Positions 27,565 to 36,962 of a stretch of 64,000 bases of DNA are shown here, piece by piece (the first letter of the stretch is position 1; each line of letters opens with the position of its first letter). The notes under the pieces were generated by a model. The model searched no databases. It was not told the origin of the DNA and worked only from the letters and a program-made list of their open reading frames with translations. The translations under genes and the position numbers were made by a program. The stretch is from a bacterium (lineage in GTDB: Bacteria; Acidobacteriota; Thermoanaerobaculia; Multivoradales; J023), in the NCBI GenBank assembly GCA_024226315.1, contig JAAELT010000476.1, forward strand, positions 1 through 64,000, given 5' to 3'.

Positions 27565-29541
27565 ATGAAACCTCCCGAGACCTTTGCTCTGCCCCCCGGC
27601 AAGCGGATCCTCTACCTGACCCGGGACGCCGAGCTGATCCGCAAGCAGCTGGCCGGAGAGCTGGATCTGCGCATGGCGGACCTGACGGTCGACGATCTGC
27701 TCGATGACATCAACACCGACGTCATGACCCCGGCCTGGGTGTGTTTCCATCACCGGCCCGAGGATATCGCCCGAGAAGCCTACGCCGGCCTGGTGGTGGA
27801 CGGCCACCGGGTGTTCGAGCGCGACGCCCTGGCGAACGGCGGCTTCGAGGTCATCGTGTCCGGGTATCGCAAGGGCGTCGGCAGCTCGCGCGAGACAGCG
27901 GTTCAGGCCGAGAAGTGGTGCGGCATCCGGTTGGCGATCGCCGCCTCCTTCGCCCCGATCCACGCCCGCAACAACGTCAACCAGGGCGTGCTCATGGGAG
28001 ACCACGCGATGCTGCGGCGGCTGGAGGCGGGGGAGGGCATCGCGCTCGACGAGTTCTGCGACGACGTCGATCCGATCACCCGTGAGATCGTGCGCCACGG
28101 CGGTCTGTTCGCCTTCGCCCGCGCGCTCGAGGCTGGCGAGATCGAGGTTCCCCCGCACGGCACGACCGAGCGGTCGATGACGATGAGCGAGAAGATCCTG
28201 GCCCGCCACCTGCTGGGCGACGGCCGGCGCTACGTCAAACCCGGGGACGCGGTGCTGGTCGAGGTCGACGGCGGCTATTCTCACGATTTCACCTCGGCAC
28301 AGGTGCATCACTTCCTGCAACAGGAGTACGGTGAGGGCTACCGAATCCGCGATCCGGAGCGCTTCGCCGCGTTCGAGGATCACCTCGTCTATGCCGACGA
28401 GGTCGAGCAGATGCGGCCGCACCTGATGCACGTCAACACCATGCGCGATCTGCAACGCCAGTTCCAGGCCCACGCGGGAGTTGCCGACTACCTCTCCGAG
28501 GACGGTGTCTCGCCCGGCATCTGTCACGAAGTGGCGCGCGAGCAGATGGTCGCGCCGGGTGATTTCATCCAGGCCACCGACAGCCATACCTGCATGGGAG
28601 GCGCCAACAACGCGCTCGCCTGGGGCGTCGGCTCGACCGAGTACGCCAATCTGATCTACAGCGGCTTCACCCAGGTCGAGGTGCCGGAGTCGATCCGCTT
28701 CGAGCTGGTCGGGGAGCTCCCCGACGACGTCACCGCGAAAGACGTGATGCTGCTGATCCTGCTGCGCTACGCGCGCGAGCAGAAAACCCTCAACCGGGTG
28801 ATGGAGTTCACCGGCCCGGGCGTGCTCAGCCTGTCGATGGACGAGCGCGCGACGCTGGCCAACATGGCCACCGAGTGCTCGGCGCGGGGCGCGGTGGTGA
28901 TTGCCGACGACAAGACCCACCGATGGATCGCGGCCCATCGCCCCGGCTCCGACGTCGAGACGCTGGCGGCGAGCGCTGTCCGGCCCGACGCCGGAGCGGA
29001 ATACGCCGGCGGCGTGCACGAGATCGATCTCTCCCAGCTGCGCCCCATGGTGGCCCATCCCGGCGATCCCGATCGTGGCATACCGTCGGACCCGACCAAC
29101 GGCGAATGGATCGATCAGCTCGGCCGGGTGGAGGTCGACATCGCCTACGGCGGCAGTTGTACCGCCGGCAAGATCGACGACCTCGAGTTCTACCACCGGG
29201 TGGTACGGGAGGCGGTCGAAGCCGGCCGCCGGGTCCATCCCCGGGTGTCGTTCTTCATCCAATTCGGCTCGCGGACGGTCGAGCGCTACGCGCGCGACAA
29301 GGGTTTCGTGGAGAGCTTCGAGAAAGCCGGGGTACGGTTGATCCAGCCGGGCTGCGGTGCCTGTATCGGTTGCGGGCCGGGAGTATCCGAGACCGCCGAG
29401 CAGGTGACCATCAGCGCCATCAATCGCAATTACAAGGGGCGCTCCGGCCCGGGCCGACTCTATCTCGCTTCGCCGCTGTCGGTGGCGGCGTCAGCCTTCA
29501 CCGGCCACATCACGTCGTACCGGCCGGGCATGTTCTCATAA
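27565..29541 (+). CDS. Aconitase/IPM-isomerase family dehydratase, swivel domain first
   Basis: A 658-residue cytoplasmic 4Fe-4S hydro-lyase. The N-terminal 200 residues are the swivel domain (LeuD/IPMI small-subunit type, with DDINTDVMTP and the active-site GVGSSRETAVQAEKW). The LeuC-like catalytic part follows: TDSHTCMGGANNALAWGVGSTE, and the cluster cysteines GGSCTAG (near 531) and PGCGACIGCGPG (near 595-601). In aconitases the swivel domain is C-terminal, and in IPM isomerase it is a separate subunit, so this is a LeuD-then-LeuC fusion. The substrate (citrate, isopropylmalate, homocitrate or methylcitrate) cannot be told from the sequence. No leucine or TCA genes are adjacent. It lies 30 nt behind kinase A2. 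Confidence 0.88.
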   Translation: MKPPETFALPPGKRILYLTRDAELIRKQLAGELDLRMADLTVDDLLDDINTDVMTPAWVCFHHRPEDIAREAYAGLVVDGHRVFERDALANGGFEVIVSGYRKGVGSSRETAVQAEKWCGIRLAIAASFAPIHARNNVNQGVLMGDHAMLRRLEAGEGIALDEFCDDVDPITREIVRHGGLFAFARALEAGEIEVPPHGTTERSMTMSEKILARHLLGDGRRYVKPGDAVLVEVDGGYSHDFTSAQVHHFLQQEYGEGYRIRDPERFAAFEDHLVYADEVEQMRPHLMHVNTMRDLQRQFQAHAGVADYLSEDGVSPGICHEVAREQMVAPGDFIQATDSHTCMGGANNALAWGVGSTEYANLIYSGFTQVEVPESIRFELVGELPDDVTAKDVMLLILLRYAREQKTLNRVMEFTGPGVLSLSMDERATLANMATECSARGAVVIADDKTHRWIAAHRPGSDVETLAASAVRPDAGAEYAGGVHEIDLSQLRPMVAHPGDPDRGIPSDPTNGEWIDQLGRVEVDIAYGGSCTAGKIDDLEFYHRVVREAVEAGRRVHPRVSFFIQFGSRTVERYARDKGFVESFEKAGVRLIQPGCGACIGCGPGVSETAEQVTISAINRNYKGRSGPGRLYLASPLSVAASAFTGHITSYRPGMFS

Positions 29542-29657
29542 AGAGGACGGCGAGCCGGACCATGGCGGCGGCCTACTCCGGGTGATACACTCGGGGCACA
29601 GCTTGCAGCACTATTTGATGGCGCTACGGTTCATGGCGCCACGGGAGCCGGTAGACG

Positions 29658-29996
29658 ATGTTCGTGGACAAGAGCCGCATCGACGGTATGAGCCTGATCA
29701 GGGTCGAGGGGATCATCAAGCTCGGTGAGAGCGCCGAGTTCCTGGCCGAGAACCTGAAGCGCACCCTGGAGAAAGACCAGGGCCACGTTCTGATCGACCT
29801 GTCGAAGATCAACTACATCGACTCCACGGGCATCGGCGAGCTGGTCGGGTACCTTGGCCGTTTCAGCGATCTCGACCGCAAGATGATCCTGGTCAATCCC
29901 TCGGATCGGATCCGCAAGCTCCTGGCGATCGCCCAGCTCGACAAGCTGTTTCCGACCTACGAAGACGTCGAGTCCGCCGTCGCCGCCCAAAAGTAG
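29658..29996 (+). CDS. STAS-domain anti-anti-sigma factor
   Basis: A 112-residue single STAS domain of the SpoIIAA/RsbV type, which in partner-switching modules is phosphorylated by a serine kinase and, when unphosphorylated, releases a sigma factor or other target. The phosphorylation loop is present as INYIDSTGIGELVGYL, with Ser near 55. The length is normal for the family. No anti-sigma kinase, PP2C phosphatase or sigma factor is next to it, so the partners are encoded elsewhere. The stop lies 7 bp from the stop of the convergent DMT-like gene. A TACACT hexamer near 29585 is a possible distant promoter. Confidence 0.88.
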   Translation: MFVDKSRIDGMSLIRVEGIIKLGESAEFLAENLKRTLEKDQGHVLIDLSKINYIDSTGIGELVGYLGRFSDLDRKMILVNPSDRIRKLLAIAQLDKLFPTYEDVESAVAAQK

Positions 29997-30003
29997 CGCC
30001 GCG

Positions 30004-30456
30004 TTAGACGGGTTTGAACCTCAGCACCAGCCCCGCTCCGACCGCCGCCAACGCCAGGCCGAGGTAGAACCAGATCTCCGGGGCCGTCTTCGGCTTGTGC
30101 CAGGCCATGCTGATGATGACGTTGACGATCGGTGCACCCGCGAACACCAGCGGCGCCACGTAGAGCGGCGTGCCGCCGCTCTTCAGCGCCATGATGATGC
30201 ACAACGCGCCGCCAGCACCGAGCACGCCGGCGACGAACGCGAAGGTGGCGCCCGCCCGGTTGAGCTCCCAGGGCTCGACCTTGGCGCCCATCAGTCCCAG
30301 GGGAATCAGGACCGCGGTCAGGAAGTAGGCCAGGCCGACGCACAGGAAGGCGCGAAGTGCGCCTCCTTTGAGCAGAACCTGTCCGTGGTGCATCATCGGG
30401 ACATAAGAGCCCCAGAAAAGGATCGCTCCGAGGACGAAAAGGAGCCACATCTTCAT
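30004..30456 (-). CDS. Half-size DMT/EamA-like membrane protein
   Basis: A 150-residue integral membrane protein with five predicted helices: residues about 4-22, 34-55, 68-88, 95-113 and 126-147. The sequence GGTPLYVAPLVFAGAPIVN followed by a final helix and RFKP tail resembles one half of drug/metabolite transporters of the EamA fold. Such half-size members work as dimers. The substrate is unknown. The ATG at 30456 has AAAGGA 8 nt upstream. A longer reading exists but its extra N-terminus comes from the neighbouring gene's other frame. It sits between the STAS gene (convergent) and the FtsX-like permease (same strand, 97 bp upstream). Confidence 0.75.
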   Translation of the reverse strand: MKMWLLFVLGAILFWGSYVPMMHHGQVLLKGGALRAFLCVGLAYFLTAVLIPLGLMGAKVEPWELNRAGATFAFVAGVLGAGGALCIIMALKSGGTPLYVAPLVFAGAPIVNVIISMAWHKPKTAPEIWFYLGLALAAVGAGLVLRFKPV

Positions 30457-30553
30457 CTTGTTTCCTTTCTCAGATGGACGCGCTTTTGGCGCGAGGGGAT
30501 TCCCGTCGAGTTTCGAAAGCCGTTCTCGTTCGGATGCTGTCTCGCTGCGGATC

Positions 30554-33500
30554 TCAGTGCTCAGCCTTGAGCGCCCCGAGCAGCGGGATCCTGAGCGCCG
30601 CCAGTGAGGCGACGGTACAAGCGACGATGCCGAACAGCAGGATGCCGCCGAGAGTACCGAAGATCTGAAGCCAGGGCACGTGGGCGCCGGCCGAGAGCAA
30701 GTGCGGCCCCGCGGTGACCAGAGCCGCAACGGTGCCGATCGCCAGCCCGGCAAGCAGGAGCAGGCCGTTCTCGACCAGCACCATCCAGGTGAGCGTGGAG
30801 CGCCGATAGCCGAAGGCCCGCAGCGCTGCCAGCTCACCCCGCCGTTCGATGACGTTGCGCAGGAGCACGATTGCCAGCCCCACGGTGCCGAGCAGCAGCC
30901 CCAGCCCACCCAGGGTGCGGAAGGTCGAGAGGAAGGTGTTCTGTACCGCGTGGAAGGCGGCCAGCTTCTCGGGCGTCGGCACGGCGTCGAAACCGTAGGC
31001 GGCAAGCGAGCCCTCGAGCGCCTGCGTCACCCCCGGCACCGTGTCCGCAGGGGCGTCGATCAGGAACACCGCGGCGCCCTCCTGATCCGGAAAGTGCCGC
31101 TCGAAGTTTGTTCGCGAGATCAACAGCTCGCTCTGGAAGATGCTGGTCTTGAGATTGCCGACCAGCCTCAAGCGGATCGGCTCACCGCGCCCGTTCTCGA
31201 TCGTCAGGTCCTGCCCCAGCTTGAGCTTGAGGATGTACTGGGTAGAGTTGATGTCGCCGAATGCCGGTATGACGTGTTCCATTTGCCCACCTCCGGTGGG
31301 ACTCCGCTCTCCGGACATAGGCTCGATCTTGCCCTCCAGCAGGGTCCAGGGCTCGTCGACCTTACGGATCGTGTTTCCGAACACGAAGCCGCCGCGCGCG
31401 ATGAGCTCTTCCGGCACGCCGAGGATCCGCGGCTGGCGCGGCTGGTAGAGGTTCAGACAACTGGTGTCGTCACCTGGCAACAGCTTCAGGGGCGTGATCG
31501 AGGCTCCCTCGAGAGCCTGCTCCTCGGCATCGCCCAGGCCGAGCTCGAAGCGCCCGTCGCTCGACGCGAGATCGCGCAGCAGGGGCAGGTCGGCCTCGGC
31601 CATCAGGGCATAGCCGCCGGTCCCTGAGGCTCGACCCAGCTCGGCACGGGTATAGTCCTCGTGAAACGCGGCGACGGTGACGATCATGAAGCTGGCGGCG
31701 GCTACCAGTGTCGCCGACAGGATGCTGCGGCTGCGGTGGCGGCCGCCGTTGGCCGCCGCCATGCGCACCAGGGCGCCGGCGCCAGGCCGCTCCAGCTTGC
31801 CGCCGAAGCCGCCGAGGCGGAGCGAGAACGCCGCCAGCAGGCCGACCAACAGGGCCGGCCCGGCGATGCCGAAGATCGCGGCGTTGCGGGTCTGTCCCGT
31901 GCCGGTGGCGAACGCCAGCAGCACCACCGCCAGAGCGATGCCGATCAGCGCGGTGCGGCGGGCGCCGCGGCCGGCGCGGGTATCGACCGGCTCGCTCACC
32001 CGTTTGAGAAGGGCCGGGGTCGGCACCTTGCGGAGGCGCCGCACCCGCAGCCAGACGGCGAGCAGCACGATGAGCACCGAGCTCAGGTAGCCGATTGCCA
32101 GGCTCGCCGGCGTCACGTGCAGGTACAGCTCGGAAGTGCCGAAAGCGGGGCGCCACCAGGTCTTGAGCGCTTTCATCATCAGCCCTGCGTAGCCCACCGC
32201 CAGGGCCAGCCCGATCAGGGCCCCGAGGGCAGCGATCAGACCGCCCTCGGCCAGCAGCCTCTTGCGCACCAACGCGGAACGGTAGCCCACGGCTTGCAGC
32301 AGGCCCACCTCTGCCGCTCGCTGCTCGACTCCGAGGCCGAACAACAGCCCCACCAGCATCGCGGCCGAGGCGATCAGGAACATGCTGAAGCCGAGAAAGT
32401 ACATCGCATAGTCGCTGGAGCCGGAGGACGCTTCGAGACCGAGCTCTTTGACCGGCTGGAAGGCGAGGCCGAAGGCGTCCAGGGGCAACGCTGCGACCAG
32501 GCCGCTGCCCAGGCTCGCCGCCAGTTCCATGGGATCGCCGTCCGCTGCGGGCGCCACGCGTATCGCGGTCAGCTCACCCCAGCGGTTGCGCCACATGCGC
32601 TTGCCGGCACCCGTGGCGACGAAGGCCTTGGGGGTACCGCGATACTCGTCCCAGTAGCCCTCGTCCGCGGTGCGGATCGCGCCCAGGTCGATGGGGAAGG
32701 GCGGGTCCCAATCGGCCATGTTTTCGTTGCCGGCGATGCCCGGGTATTCCTGGGAGAGGGTCGGGTCGGCCCCCAGCCCCTCGATCGCCACCACCCCGCG
32801 GACGGTGAAGGACTCGGCCCGTTCGTCGAGCTCCTCGCGCGGACCGACCGCGAAGTAGTCGAGCTCGATCCGGTCGCCGGCCACGGCTTCGAGCTCCTCG
32901 GCGGCCCAGGCGTTGAGCAGGATCTCGCCGTCATCGAGGTCGGGCGCCGGCGAACCATCGGTCAGCCGCAACTCGCCGAACAAGCCGGCGGCACTGACGT
33001 CGGTGGCGGTGACGGTTGAGTAGGGGACGCCGCGATCCGCGGAGCGGATGCCGTTGGCGAGGTAGGTGAGCACCGGCAGGGTCGCGACGCCCTGCTCCCG
33101 CGCCAGGGATTCGATTGCCGCGATCACCGACGGTTTGAGAATGAACTCCTCGCTCTCGATCGACACCACCCGGTCGCGCGCCTCGATCAGCAGCCCCAGG
33201 TCCGCGGGGCCGAGCACCTCGCGCAGCAGCCGCTCCAGAGCCGAGTCGGCGTCGCCCTCCTCGAATCTCGGATGAGGCTCCACGGACTGCCTCTCCGCAA
33301 CCACCACGGCGTTGACCGTACCCTCCTGGTCGAGAGCCTTCTGCAGCGCCGCCAGCGGCACGAAGAGGTTGTAGGGCGAGGACTGGTGAGCCGCCAGGCC
33401 GAAGCGTCCGATCCCCCGGTCGGGCAGTACCCGTGCGACCTGCAGCCGCACCGTGCCGACGACGCTGGCGGTATCCTTGCGCCCGAGCAGCGAGCCGCGG

Positions 33501-34009
33501 GGCACCTCACTCCAGCGTTTCAGGTAGATCAGGACCTGGTCACCGACCTCCGCGTCGAGCGCGGTTGCCAGGGACCGGTTGATCACCGCCGGCGGAAAGA
33601 TGCCGCCGGCCTCACCGAAGAAGTCAGCCGTGGCCGGCGCCTCACCGTCGCTGCCATGGAAAAGGCGCAGGAAGGCGTCGTCGACGCCCTGGAGACCCAC
33701 TCCCGAGGCTCGTCGCCGGCTGTCGGCGTGCTGCGCGCTGCCCTGGAGCAGGATCGCCGGCGCGGCGGCGGCGAAGCGGGCGGCGAAGCCCTCCCGGGCG
33801 GCCAGCTCGACGGCTACCTCCTGACGGAAGAAGCGCTGACCGGCCAGCGCGTGGTCAATACCGCCCAAACGTTCGAGGGTCAGCGCGGTCAGGCTGCCGC
33901 GAACCGAATCGCCCACCAGCAGGGCCCCGGTGAGCACCGCGGTCGCCACCGCGGCACCGGCCATGACCGCCAGGTTGGTTCGCCAGTAGTGAGTCAGAGC
34001 TCGGCGCAC
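30554..34009 (-). CDS. ABC exporter permease with FtsX/MacB-like core domains
   Basis: A 1151-residue inner-membrane permease. An N-terminal helix (NLAVMAGAAVATAVLTGALL) is followed by a long periplasmic MacB-like region, three helices of a first FtsX domain (about 560-700), one or two more helices, a second periplasmic domain, and a C-terminal FtsX triplet ending in VPWLQIFGTLGGILLFGIVA. Duplicated FtsX permeases with one ATPase resemble LolCDE or MacB-type exporters that extract lipoproteins or secrete molecules. The substrate here is unknown. The GTG at 34009 is chosen because GGAGGGG lies a few bases upstream and it overlaps the ATPase gene by 16 nt, implying translational coupling. Confidence 0.85.
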   Translation of the reverse strand: MRRALTHYWRTNLAVMAGAAVATAVLTGALLVGDSVRGSLTALTLERLGGIDHALAGQRFFRQEVAVELAAREGFAARFAAAAPAILLQGSAQHADSRRRASGVGLQGVDDAFLRLFHGSDGEAPATADFFGEAGGIFPPAVINRSLATALDAEVGDQVLIYLKRWSEVPRGSLLGRKDTASVVGTVRLQVARVLPDRGIGRFGLAAHQSSPYNLFVPLAALQKALDQEGTVNAVVVAERQSVEPHPRFEEGDADSALERLLREVLGPADLGLLIEARDRVVSIESEEFILKPSVIAAIESLAREQGVATLPVLTYLANGIRSADRGVPYSTVTATDVSAAGLFGELRLTDGSPAPDLDDGEILLNAWAAEELEAVAGDRIELDYFAVGPREELDERAESFTVRGVVAIEGLGADPTLSQEYPGIAGNENMADWDPPFPIDLGAIRTADEGYWDEYRGTPKAFVATGAGKRMWRNRWGELTAIRVAPAADGDPMELAASLGSGLVAALPLDAFGLAFQPVKELGLEASSGSSDYAMYFLGFSMFLIASAAMLVGLLFGLGVEQRAAEVGLLQAVGYRSALVRKRLLAEGGLIAALGALIGLALAVGYAGLMMKALKTWWRPAFGTSELYLHVTPASLAIGYLSSVLIVLLAVWLRVRRLRKVPTPALLKRVSEPVDTRAGRGARRTALIGIALAVVLLAFATGTGQTRNAAIFGIAGPALLVGLLAAFSLRLGGFGGKLERPGAGALVRMAAANGGRHRSRSILSATLVAAASFMIVTVAAFHEDYTRAELGRASGTGGYALMAEADLPLLRDLASSDGRFELGLGDAEEQALEGASITPLKLLPGDDTSCLNLYQPRQPRILGVPEELIARGGFVFGNTIRKVDEPWTLLEGKIEPMSGERSPTGGGQMEHVIPAFGDINSTQYILKLKLGQDLTIENGRGEPIRLRLVGNLKTSIFQSELLISRTNFERHFPDQEGAAVFLIDAPADTVPGVTQALEGSLAAYGFDAVPTPEKLAAFHAVQNTFLSTFRTLGGLGLLLGTVGLAIVLLRNVIERRGELAALRAFGYRRSTLTWMVLVENGLLLLAGLAIGTVAALVTAGPHLLSAGAHVPWLQIFGTLGGILLFGIVACTVASLAALRIPLLGALKAEH

Positions 34010-34674
34010 AGCCCCTCCCGCAGCTCGCAGCGGCGCTCGAACCGTCCCGCGAGCTCCAGGCTGTGCGTGACCACGATCAGGATGGAGTCGTCGCCGTGGA
34101 GATCGCTCAGCAGGTCTCCCACGGCACCGGCCGTGGCCTGGTCGAGGCTGCCGGTGGGTTCGTCGCACAAAAGCAGGCTCGGGCCGTTGACCAGCGCCCG
34201 GGCCACCGCCACGCGCTGGCGTTCGCCGCCCGAGAGCTCGGCCGGCCGGTGCTCGAGCCGATGGTCGAGCTCCACCCGCTCGAGCAGCTCGAGCGCCCGC
34301 CGTCGCGGCGCTTCGATGTCGCCGGCGGGGTAGGCGAGGGTCGGGATCAGCACATTCTCGAGCACCGAGTACTGGGGCAGCAAATGGTGGTCCTGGAACA
34401 CGAAACCGATCTCTGAGTTGCGGAAGCGCGCCAGCTCGGGCTCGGGCAGCGCGAAGGGCTCGCGGCCGTTGATCCGGATCGCGCCCGAGGACGGCTCGTC
34501 CAGAGTGCCGATGATCTGCAGCAGGGTGCTCTTGCCCGAGCCCGAGGGGCCGGTGATCGCCAACGAGTCACCATCCGCGAGCTCGAAGGAGATGCCGCGC
34601 AGCACCTCCACCCGGGCGTGGACGGTGGAGTAGTGCTTGTGGACGTCGTCGATTCTCAGGGAGACGTCGGCCAA
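33994..34674 (-). CDS. ABC transporter ATP-binding protein (LolD/MacB type)
   Basis: A 226-residue cytoplasmic ATPase that would drive the FtsX-like permease encoded directly downstream. Motifs: Walker A GPSGSGKST (near 37), Q-loop VFQDHHLLPQ, signature LSGGERQRVAVARAL, Walker B LLLCDEPTG, and H-loop VVTHS. The LLCDEPTGSLD form is typical of the LolD/MacB/FtsE group. The start is uncertain: TTG at 34674 has GGAGGA 9 nt upstream and is preferred, while TTG at 34704 overlaps the stop of the thioesterase gene (TTGA) and could be used by coupling. Thioesterase, ATPase and permease therefore form one operon. Confidence 0.9.
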   Translation of the reverse strand: MADVSLRIDDVHKHYSTVHARVEVLRGISFELADGDSLAITGPSGSGKSTLLQIIGTLDEPSSGAIRINGREPFALPEPELARFRNSEIGFVFQDHHLLPQYSVLENVLIPTLAYPAGDIEAPRRRALELLERVELDHRLEHRPAELSGGERQRVAVARALVNGPSLLLCDEPTGSLDQATAGAVGDLLSDLHGDDSILIVVTHSLELAGRFERRCELREGLCAEL

Positions 34675-34700
34675 GGTCTTCTGTCCTCCATGAGGTGTGA

Positions 34701-35174
34701 TCAACCAGCGCTCGCGGGCACGGTATCGGCTCTGGCGGGCGCCTCTTCGATCTTGTCGGCCAGGAACGGCGGGATCGGCAACGGCCGGGGGCGCCGCGGC
34801 ACCGAGCCGTCATCGGCGGGTTTCCAGGGCAGCGCGCAGAAGATACTCGAAATCTCGCCCCGGGCCACCAGCCGCCCCTCGCAGCTGAAGCGCACCGAAT
34901 AGGTCATGGCCCGAGTGCCCTTGCGCTTGACCCGCAGGTGGATGTCGAGCTCGTCGCCGAGCCGCGCCGGGCTCTTGTACTCGCACGACGCCGCCACCCG
35001 CGGCCAGCCGACCTCGAAACCCTCGTGGTCGAAGTGTACCGGCCTGCCCAGGGCGCGCAGGAACTCGTGCTCCGCCGTCTCCATGAACACGAAGAAACGC
35101 GCGAAGTGGACGATGCCGGCCATGTCGGTGTCGGCGAACTCGATCCGCCGCCGGGTGTGGAGCTCGTGCAGCAC
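34701..35174 (-). CDS. Acyl-CoA thioesterase, 4HBT hotdog fold (YbgC/FadM-like)
   Basis: A 157-residue hotdog-fold thioesterase that would hydrolyse acyl-CoA. The diagnostic N-terminal segment is RRRIEFADTDMAGIVHFARFFVFMETAEHEFL, with the catalytic Asp in the D-T-D-x-x-G-I-V-H motif (full segment about residues 9-40). The C-terminal 30 residues are proline-rich and extra to the family. The GTG start at 35174 follows TACGAT by 6 nt and has no Shine-Dalgarno, so the mRNA is probably leaderless. It is the first gene of the operon with the ABC exporter and is divergent from the metallo-beta-lactamase gene. A role linked to export of a lipid-like substrate is possible but unproven. Confidence 0.88.
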   Translation of the reverse strand: MLHELHTRRRIEFADTDMAGIVHFARFFVFMETAEHEFLRALGRPVHFDHEGFEVGWPRVAASCEYKSPARLGDELDIHLRVKRKGTRAMTYSVRFSCEGRLVARGEISSIFCALPWKPADDGSVPRRPRPLPIPPFLADKIEEAPARADTVPASAG

Positions 35175-35180
35175 GGGGGT

Positions 35181-35186
35181 ATCGTA
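35181..35186 (-). promoter_or_regulatory. -10 hexamer (TACGAT) of the thioesterase-ABC operon
   Basis: On the minus strand TACGAT is followed by 6 nt and then the GTG start. No Shine-Dalgarno fits in that space. On the plus strand the same divergent interval holds TATACT at 35216-35221, a likely -10 for the metallo-beta-lactamase gene, which does have a leader and AGGAGG. Confidence 0.4.
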
Positions 35187-35259
35187 ACCGATCCGCCCCG
35201 ACCTGGGTGGCCGTGTATACTGATTTACAGGGCGTATGGAATCAGGTCAGGAGGATGCC

Positions 35260-36783
35260 ATGAAGAGAAGATTCGCCGGTTACCCCGCCGCCGTCGCCTA
35301 CGACAAGCCCGACGGCAAGAAGGCCGTGCAGCACCTCCTGTGGGGGGATTTCGTCGGTGACCAGGGTGAGAAGAAGGGCACCTACTCGGTGAAGGACGTG
35401 CACCGCGAGGTGCGCACGGGCAAGTACGTGCGCTGCCACATCCGCGGGCGCAAGGAGGCCTCCTGGATCCGCGAGCACGAGATCCAGGACGAGCGCTGCC
35501 TGGAGGTGATCTTCGTCGACATCGGCCAGGGCGACGGCTGCCTGGTGATCACCCCGGACGACGACAAGATGGTGATCGACGCCGGTCAGCAAGACAACAT
35601 GTACCGCTTCCTGCGCTGGCGCTTCGGCCGCTTCGACAAGAAGTTCGAGCTCAAGGCGGGCATCATCTCCCACCCCGACTCCGATCACTACAAGGGCTTC
35701 GAGCACCTGTTCGGAGACGAGAACGTCTTCTTCGAGACGATCTACCACAACGGCATCATGGAGGAAAAGGGCAAGACCCCCCTGGGCCCGAAGGAGAAGA
35801 TCGGCGGCCGGAGCTACCTCACCGGTCTGATCACCAACAAGACGCAGCTCAAGAACTTCTTCAAGGACGAGAGCCGCTGGAAGAGGAAGCAGTTTCCGAC
35901 GATGCTCAAGAACGCGCTGGACGGCAAGAGCTTCGGAGGCTTCAAGATGCTGTCGATCCAGGACGGCTACATGCCCGGCTATGGGCCGGACGAAGAGCTG
36001 TCGATCCAGGTTCTCGGCCCGGTGGTGGAGCCGGCGGACGCCAAGCCGCCCAAGCTGCGCTGGATCACCGACAAGGGCAAGACCAAGAACGGCCATTCGG
36101 TGGTGCTGCGCTACCAGTACCGCAACGTCAGCCTGCTGCTCGGCGGCGACCTGAACATTCCCTCGGAGCACCTGCTGCTGTCGCACCACACCGGCCTCGA
36201 GTCTCCGGCCGACAACTCGGAAGACGAGGCAGCGCTGGTGGAAGCGGCGCGCAAGACCTTCCAGGTCGACGTCGCCAAGTCGTGCCATCACGGGTCGAGC
36301 GACTTCGCGCCAACCTACATGCGCGCCACCAACCCGATCGCCACTGTCATCTCGAGCGGCGACGCCGAACCCCACTCGCACCCCCGGGCCGATACCCTGG
36401 GCTCCATCGGCCTGCACTCGCGGGGCACGCGGCCGCTGATCTTCTCGACCGAGCTCGCCCGCTCGGCGCCGGAAGCGATCAAGCACCCCAACATCCTGCA
36501 GCGCGAGCTGGAGCGGCAGCTCGACGAGATCACCTCGGCGCCCGCGGACACCGAGGCGGAGAAGAAGGCCCGTGACAAGAAAGTCGCGGCGTTCAAGGAG
36601 GAGATGGATGACGTCATCGATCGCAGCGTCGCGGTCTTCGGCGCCATCAACGTGGTCACCGACGGCCACAAGGTGGTGATCGCCCAGAAGCTCGAAGAGC
36701 CGCGCGGCGCCGACCGCAAGTGGGACATCTACCGCCTGGAGGCCGAGGGCAACGGACCGCTACGCTACCAATCGAAGCACTGA
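35260..36783 (+). CDS. ComEC-like metallo-beta-lactamase-fold hydrolase
   Basis: A 507-residue soluble protein. After a basic 80-residue N-terminus comes a metallo-beta-lactamase fold like the C-terminal domain of ComEC: VIFVDIGQGDGCLVI, then metal-binding HPDSDHYKG (near 138), a later LLLGGD strand and KSCHHGSSDF (near 341). ComEC-type domains are proposed nucleases or phosphodiesterases. The fold supports hydrolase activity, but the substrate is unknown. The C-terminal 100 residues are charged and helical and end in EGNGPLRYQSKH. A degraded copy of this tail lies at 39895-40020. The ATG at 35260 follows AGGAGG by 7 nt; an in-frame ATG at 35236 is less likely. It is divergent from the thioesterase operon. 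Confidence 0.85.
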   Translation: MKRRFAGYPAAVAYDKPDGKKAVQHLLWGDFVGDQGEKKGTYSVKDVHREVRTGKYVRCHIRGRKEASWIREHEIQDERCLEVIFVDIGQGDGCLVITPDDDKMVIDAGQQDNMYRFLRWRFGRFDKKFELKAGIISHPDSDHYKGFEHLFGDENVFFETIYHNGIMEEKGKTPLGPKEKIGGRSYLTGLITNKTQLKNFFKDESRWKRKQFPTMLKNALDGKSFGGFKMLSIQDGYMPGYGPDEELSIQVLGPVVEPADAKPPKLRWITDKGKTKNGHSVVLRYQYRNVSLLLGGDLNIPSEHLLLSHHTGLESPADNSEDEAALVEAARKTFQVDVAKSCHHGSSDFAPTYMRATNPIATVISSGDAEPHSHPRADTLGSIGLHSRGTRPLIFSTELARSAPEAIKHPNILQRELERQLDEITSAPADTEAEKKARDKKVAAFKEEMDDVIDRSVAVFGAINVVTDGHKVVIAQKLEEPRGADRKWDIYRLEAEGNGPLRYQSKH

Positions 36784-36962
36784 CGAGCCAGTACGCGCCA
36801 TTTTTCAGAGGAAGCTCCTCGCCGATTCTTGGGAGGTCGAGTTCGGCATCAACGAGAACATCTATCACGCGGCGGACTCGTCGCCGTCCGGTTCTCCGAA
36901 GCGGAGAAAGTACCCGGCTTGATCATGAATCGAACGGATCGTTTCGAGACAACCTCGCTTTT
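36784..36962. other. Intergenic stretch before the palindrome array
   Basis: About 180 bp after the metallo-beta-lactamase gene. No supported gene or promoter is visible. Together with the array that follows it makes about 400 bp without an intact gene. Confidence 0.3.
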
